Notes under the pieces: model-generated | What the model was told of the DNA's origin: nothing | The model's input: only the letters and a program-made list of their open reading frames with translations | Databases searched by the model: none | Assembly (NCBI GenBank): GCA_035527155.1 | Contig: DATLBB010000333.1 | Location: 1-8,697 of the forward strand | Direction of reading: 5' to 3' | DNA from: CS2-K091 sp035527155 | GTDB lineage: Bacteria; Planctomycetota; Phycisphaerae; Sedimentisphaerales; Anaerobacaceae | DNA length: 8,697 bases | Shown: piece after piece, positions 6,491 to 8,697 of the stretch | Numbering within the stretch: position 1 is the stretch's first letter | How the letters are laid out: each line of letters starts with the position of its first letter | Program-made: the position numbers and the translations under genes

Positions 6491-6684
6491 ATCGCATTGA
6501 TTAGCCTTCAATATCCTTCAGGTGACCATACGTTAACGACCGATAATCATCTATCGCTGCAAACTTTCTATTCTACAGCGCACTTAGAAATCTTGCGTAG
6601 CCGGCGTGCGAAAAAAAATTTTCGTTTTCCGCTGTTGTAATGGCTTTGCTGAAAAGCACTTGCGTTTATCGAACACAATTTTCC
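6491..6684. other. Intergenic stretch after the AKR array, no gene seen
   Basis: No convincing coding frame or RNA gene is visible. Small symmetries include CGTTAACG (6531-6538), a 5-pair hairpin CGATA/TATCG (6541-6545 with 6552-6556), and the AT-rich inverted repeat at 6609-6624. Operon transcription should end somewhere here. Confidence 0.5.
6609..6628 (+). terminator. Weak candidate terminator of the ThuA-AKR operon
   Basis: CGAAAA (6609-6614) and TTTTCG (6619-6624) pair around AAAA and are followed by TTTT (6625-6628). The stem has only two G-C pairs, so it would be a poor terminator alone, but it is the only T-followed inverted repeat between the end of AKR-C and the next promoter. Confidence 0.25.
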
Positions 6685-6714
6685 TTGCTTTTAGGTACCA
6701 GCTTCGGTTATAAT
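6685..6714 (+). promoter_or_regulatory. Sigma70-like promoter of the small transcription unit
   Basis: TTGCTT (6685-6690), an 18-base spacer and a perfect TATAAT (6709-6714). The predicted start is about 6721, giving a leader of about 45 bases before ATG 6766. The same -35 sequence, TTGCTT, is used in the candidate promoter of the tyrosyl-tRNA synthetase gene at 8192. Confidence 0.55.
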
Positions 6715-6765
6715 AGCGTTTAGTTAAAGAAACAGAACATTAAATTCTGGCTTCTCAGAAGGGCG

Positions 6766-6861
6766 ATGACAAAATTTTATTATAAAATCTGGATTCCATT
6801 TACAATTACGAAAAGGCGGATTCTCTTTCTGGCAATCGTGAGTTATATCGCTTTATGCTAA
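6766..6861 (+). CDS. Putative 31-residue basic hydrophobic peptide
   Basis: ATG 6766 to TAA 6859-6861 encodes MTKFYYKIWIPFTITK, then RRILFLAIVSYIALC. The second half is a likely single membrane segment after a basic KRR stop-transfer or anchor, ending in Cys. AGAAGGG (6757-6763) lies just upstream; spacing is short (2-3 bases). A promoter with a perfect -10 sits 52 bases before the start and the frame ends just before a stem-loop and a strong terminator, so the whole unit is self-contained. I do not recognise the peptide. Size and composition recall small membrane peptides, including type I toxin-like peptides, but nothing here proves that. The alternative is that the transcript is a non-coding RNA and the frame is incidental. 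Confidence 0.4.
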   Translation: MTKFYYKIWIPFTITKRRILFLAIVSYIALC

Positions 6862-6879
6862 GAAGCCGCCCGCCTTTTT
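6811..6879 (+). terminator. Long-loop stem with T-run at the end of the small transcription unit
   Basis: AAAAGGCGG (6811-6819) can pair over nine bases with CCGCCTTTT (6870-6878), ending in a T-run (6875-6879). An overlapping alternative register pairs GGCGG-A-TTCT (6815-6824) with AGAA-G-CCGCC (6861-6870), with one internal mismatch. Both use the 5' arm inside the 31-codon frame. This could be a terminator whose formation competes with translation, or part of a structured RNA. Confidence 0.45.
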
Positions 6880-6891
6880 AATACATCCATG

Positions 6892-6916
6892 ACCGCTCAA
6901 ACTGAGCGGTTTTTTT
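6892..6916 (+). terminator. Intrinsic terminator
   Basis: ACCGCTCA (6892-6899) and TGAGCGGT (6903-6910) form a perfect 8-pair stem with a 3-base loop AAC, followed by six further T (6911-6916). It closes the small transcription unit and separates it from the gene at 7029. Confidence 0.85.
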
Positions 6917-6937
6917 ATGCGCGGCACCGCTAAACAT

Positions 6938-6966
6938 TTGACACATCCAGGACCACAAATTAAGCT
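6938..6966 (+). promoter_or_regulatory. Weak candidate promoter for the 7029-8129 gene pair
   Basis: A perfect TTGACA (6938-6943) lies after the terminator and before the gene at 7029. At 17 bases spacing the -10 would be TAAGCT, only 3 of 6, so the match rests on the -35 alone. A 10-base palindrome GTTAATTAAC (6982-6991) lies just downstream and could be an operator. Confidence 0.3.
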
Positions 6967-7028
6967 CACAAAAACAAACCGGTTAATTAACGGACGTAGC
7001 TGTTATTGTTCCTTGAAAGCAGGTACAA

Positions 7029-7553
7029 ATGCCATTTACACCATATCATCTTGGACCGAGTGGTTTTATCGGCCTGACTCTTAGAAAGTGGATTGACATC
7101 CCCGTCTTTGTCCTGGCCAACGTAGTTGTCGATGTAGAAGTCCTGGTCATCAGACATTTCGGACTTGGTTACCCGCTACACAGATATACTCATACGCTCT
7201 TATTAGGAGCAGTAGCAGGCCTTATCTGGGCGGTCGCGGCCTATCCACTACGAAATTTCTTTAAGAAAATAATGCGAATTCTTCACATACCTTATCAGAC
7301 CAGCTTTTGGAAAATGCTCGTCTCCGGCGTCCTTGGCGTATGGCTCCACGTCGTGATTGACGCCATCTACCACCCGGACGTACGCCTGTTCCGGCCGGCC
7401 AAGGCAATACCTTTATACGCCCTCTTAACAAGGCAGCAAATACAAACATTATGTCTTGTCTTCTTTATCGCAGCCGTTGTCTTATGGGCGCTCGCGGCGG
7501 TATCATATTCGAAGCGAAAAATCAAAGAATCTGCAAATAATGGAAAGGATTAA
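7029..7553 (+). CDS. Polytopic membrane protein resembling YdjM/DUF457-type metal-dependent hydrolases
   Basis: A 174-residue protein with the N-terminus MPFTPYHLGPSGF, and conserved-looking polar residues embedded in hydrophobic segments: His7, Asp35 and Glu37 in VVVDVEVL, His51, His55 in HRYTHT, His107 and Asp111 in LHVVIDAIYHPD, and His115. This His/Asp pattern across several membrane segments recalls the predicted membrane-bound metal-dependent hydrolases of the YdjM/DUF457/DUF4184 type, for which no reaction is firmly established. Three or four transmembrane segments are visible (about 22-40, 56-73, 96-112, 140-158), with a basic C-terminal tail. ATG 7029 has GCAGG (7019-7023) five bases upstream. 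The DUF502 gene follows after 24 bases, so the two are probably co-transcribed. Family naming is by motif memory only. Confidence 0.7.
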   Translation: MPFTPYHLGPSGFIGLTLRKWIDIPVFVLANVVVDVEVLVIRHFGLGYPLHRYTHTLLLGAVAGLIWAVAAYPLRNFFKKIMRILHIPYQTSFWKMLVSGVLGVWLHVVIDAIYHPDVRLFRPAKAIPLYALLTRQQIQTLCLVFFIAAVVLWALAAVSYSKRKIKESANNGKD

Positions 7554-7577
7554 AAATTCCGGTGAAAGGATGAAAAA

Positions 7578-8129
7578 ATGAAAAAGATAGTAAACTATTT
7601 CCTCAAGGGTCTTTTGGTTTTTGTGCCTATAGCAGTAACCATTTTTATAATTACCTGGGCATTTACCGGTCTGGATAAAATCTTTCGCGGCCTGCTGAGA
7701 ATAGATTTCCCCGGCCTGGGTATCTTAGTAACAATTTCAGTGATATTCCTTATCGGCTTTTTCGCCTCGAACTTTGTGGGTAGAAAATTGTTTGGGCTCG
7801 TGGAAAAGGTCTTCACAAAGGTCCCATTGGTCAAGCTGCTGTATGGTTCTATCAAAGACATTGTGGAAGCCTTTGCCGGCGAGAAGAAAAAATTCGACAA
7901 GCCGGTTGTCGTATCGCTGGCCGGCAGCGATGGCCCGAAAGTCGCTGGCTTCATTACAAGCGAGTCTTTGGTAAACCTTGGTCTGGACGATTATGCGGCG
8001 GTGTATCTGCCGCAGTCATACAACTTCGCGGGCAATGTATTGCTTTTTAAGAAGGATTCGATTCAATCTCTGGATATTGACAGTTCAAAAGCGATGTCAT
8101 TTATTGTCTCCGGCGGAGTATCAGGATAA
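7578..8129 (+). CDS. DUF502 family membrane protein
   Basis: A 183-residue protein. Two transmembrane segments (about 8-30 and 46-66) precede a soluble domain. The signature region VPLVKLLYGSIKDIVEAF (82-99) and the end NVLLFKKDSIQSLDID (153-168) with MSFIVSGGV (173-181) fit the DUF502 family, whose members are usually close to 200 residues. Function in bacteria is not established. Start ATG 7578 has AAAGGA (7565-7570) 7 bases upstream. An ATG at 7570 opens only a three-codon frame whose TGA overlaps the true start as ATGA, and is probably incidental. It follows the putative hydrolase gene by 24 bases and precedes the tyrosyl-tRNA synthetase gene by 129. Confidence 0.88.
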   Translation: MKKIVNYFLKGLLVFVPIAVTIFIITWAFTGLDKIFRGLLRIDFPGLGILVTISVIFLIGFFASNFVGRKLFGLVEKVFTKVPLVKLLYGSIKDIVEAFAGEKKKFDKPVVVSLAGSDGPKVAGFITSESLVNLGLDDYAAVYLPQSYNFAGNVLLFKKDSIQSLDIDSSKAMSFIVSGGVSG

Positions 8130-8150
8130 AAGCCTTGTTAAGTCAACAGC

Positions 8151-8174
8151 CACCGGCATTTGGGCATTTCGGTG
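8151..8174 (+). other. Short hairpin after the DUF502 gene
   Basis: CACCG (8151-8155) and CGGTG (8170-8174) pair with a 14-base loop, 21 bases after the stop codon. No T-run follows, so it is at best a weak 3' end structure. Confidence 0.2.
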
Positions 8175-8191
8175 CAAGGTCGAGCGGATTC

Positions 8192-8220
8192 TTGCTTGTT
8201 TTCCCATTATGGTTTATCAT
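8192..8220 (+). promoter_or_regulatory. Candidate promoter of the tyrosyl-tRNA synthetase gene
   Basis: TTGCTT (8192-8197), a 17-base spacer and TATCAT (8215-8220, 5 of 6 to TATAAT). The predicted start is near 8227, leaving a leader of about 32 bases before ATG 8259. That is too short for a T-box leader, and none is visible. Confidence 0.5.
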
Positions 8221-8258
8221 GTTATTTTCTTTGAATCCTGATTTTATAGAGAAAGCCT

Positions 8259-8697
8259 ATGGCTGAAGAAATCGCAAAACAAATTCAATTATTAAAACGT
8301 GGGACAGTCCAGATTTTCAGCGAAGCCGAGCTGGCGAAAAAGCTCACCGAAGCGGCCAAAACATCTCGGCAGTTGCGAATCAAGCTCGGCCTGGACCCCA
8401 CCAGCGCTGATATACACCTCGGCCATACCGTCGTACTGCGAAAGATGCGGCAATTCCAGGACCTCGGCCACAAGGCCGTCCTCATAATAGGCGACTACAC
8501 CGCCCGAATCGGAGACCCCTCCGGACAGGACACAACCAGGCCAATGCTCTCGCCGCAGCAAATCGAGGAAAACGCAAAAACTTACTTCGAGCAGGCAGGC
8601 AAAATTTTAGACACCTCAGAAAACAAACTCGAAATCAGATACAACAGCGAATGGCTCTCGGAACTAAAGTTAGCCGATTTGATAAAGTTGACAAGCA
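8259..8697 (+). CDS. tyrS: Tyrosyl-tRNA synthetase (partial, N-terminal part)
   Basis: The frame is open from ATG 8259 to the right edge (146 codons plus one base). It charges tRNA-Tyr with tyrosine using ATP in the cytoplasm. The class I Rossmann fold is clear: IKLGLDPTSADIHLGH (41-56) holds the HIGH-type signature HLGH at 53-56, and LIIGDYTARIGDPSGQ (75-90) is characteristic of the bacterial TyrRS subtype with RQFQDLGHKAVLIIGD. The KMSKS motif and any S4 RNA-binding domain would lie beyond the window. Ribosome-binding site is weak (GAGAAAG, 8249-8255, 3 bases before ATG). It has its own candidate promoter just upstream. The N-terminus (MAEEIAKQIQLLKRGTVQIF) is the usual family start. Confidence 0.95.
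   Translation, partial: MAEEIAKQIQLLKRGTVQIFSEAELAKKLTEAAKTSRQLRIKLGLDPTSADIHLGHTVVLRKMRQFQDLGHKAVLIIGDYTARIGDPSGQDTTRPMLSPQQIEENAKTYFEQAGKILDTSENKLEIRYNSEWLSELKLADLIKLTS

Noticed and set aside
6491..7028. Possible tRNA, riboswitch or CRISPR repeat in the longest gap
   Set aside because: No cloverleaf, no regularly spaced repeats and no riboswitch core recognised; the structures found are better explained as terminators and a small transcription unit.
7570..7581. Three-codon frame ATGAAAAAATGA overlapping the DUF502 start
   Set aside because: Too short to weigh; probably a by-product of an A-rich start region, though translational coupling cannot be excluded.
7774..8241. Plus-strand frames 7774-7974 and 7978-8241 overlapping the DUF502 gene
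   Set aside because: Out-of-frame translations of a clear DUF502 gene; low-quality sequence rich in Arg, Ser and Trp.
8130..8258. T-box or other leader regulating tyrS
   Set aside because: Only 129 bases separate the genes, the candidate promoter leaves about 32 bases of leader, and no T-box sequence is visible.
8285..8561. Antisense and out-of-frame open frames over the tyrS start
   Set aside because: tyrS is unambiguous here, with HLGH and GDYTARIGDPSG motifs.

Overview
The window looks like a chromosomal piece of a Planctomycetota-type bacterium, probably of the Phycisphaerae/Sedimentisphaerales side. This is inferred from the style of the genes (a secreted ThuA-like protein, several Tat-exported aldo/keto reductases with a C-terminal cysteine cluster, a DUF502 membrane protein). 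No rRNA or other marker fixes the taxonomy. No tRNA, rRNA, CRISPR array, transposase or phage gene was seen.

Layout. (1) 1-1241, minus strand: a polytopic GT-C/GT39-like membrane glycosyltransferase, cut by the left edge. (2) 1242-1603: a divergent intergenic region with a candidate promoter for each side, two opposed blocks of a degenerate 7-base repeat, and a strong ribosome-binding-site-like motif heading a ten-codon leader frame. (3) 1604-6490, plus strand: a probable operon of a ThuA-like secreted protein followed by three tandem paralogous aldo/keto reductases (AKR-A, -B, -C). Each has a twin-arginine signal, a complete Asp-Tyr-Lys-His catalytic tetrad and a Cx3Cx2Cx3C cluster near the C-terminus. 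Gaps are 61, 107 and 78 bases. (4) 6491-7028: 538 bases without a long gene. It holds a good promoter with a perfect TATAAT, a 31-codon open frame for a basic hydrophobic peptide, an overlapping stem-loop and a textbook intrinsic terminator. (5) 7029-8129: a small polytopic protein resembling the YdjM/DUF457 metal-dependent hydrolase group, then a DUF502 membrane protein 24 bases later. (6) 8215 to the end: a promoter and the first 146 codons of tyrosyl-tRNA synthetase, cut by the right edge.

How the genes may work together. The ThuA-like protein and the three reductases are all predicted to leave the cytoplasm. ThuA relatives in planctomycete-type genomes often sit with sugar oxidoreductases. 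The cluster is therefore best read as an extracytoplasmic redox pathway for a sugar or polyol-like substrate, in which the three copies have diverged in substrate loops while keeping the catalytic residues and the cysteine cluster. That role is inference. The downstream genes (7029 onward) look like an unrelated housekeeping neighbourhood.

The two points most worth following are the triplicated exported reductase array with its conserved pre-start element, and the small promoter-ORF-terminator unit at 6685-6916.
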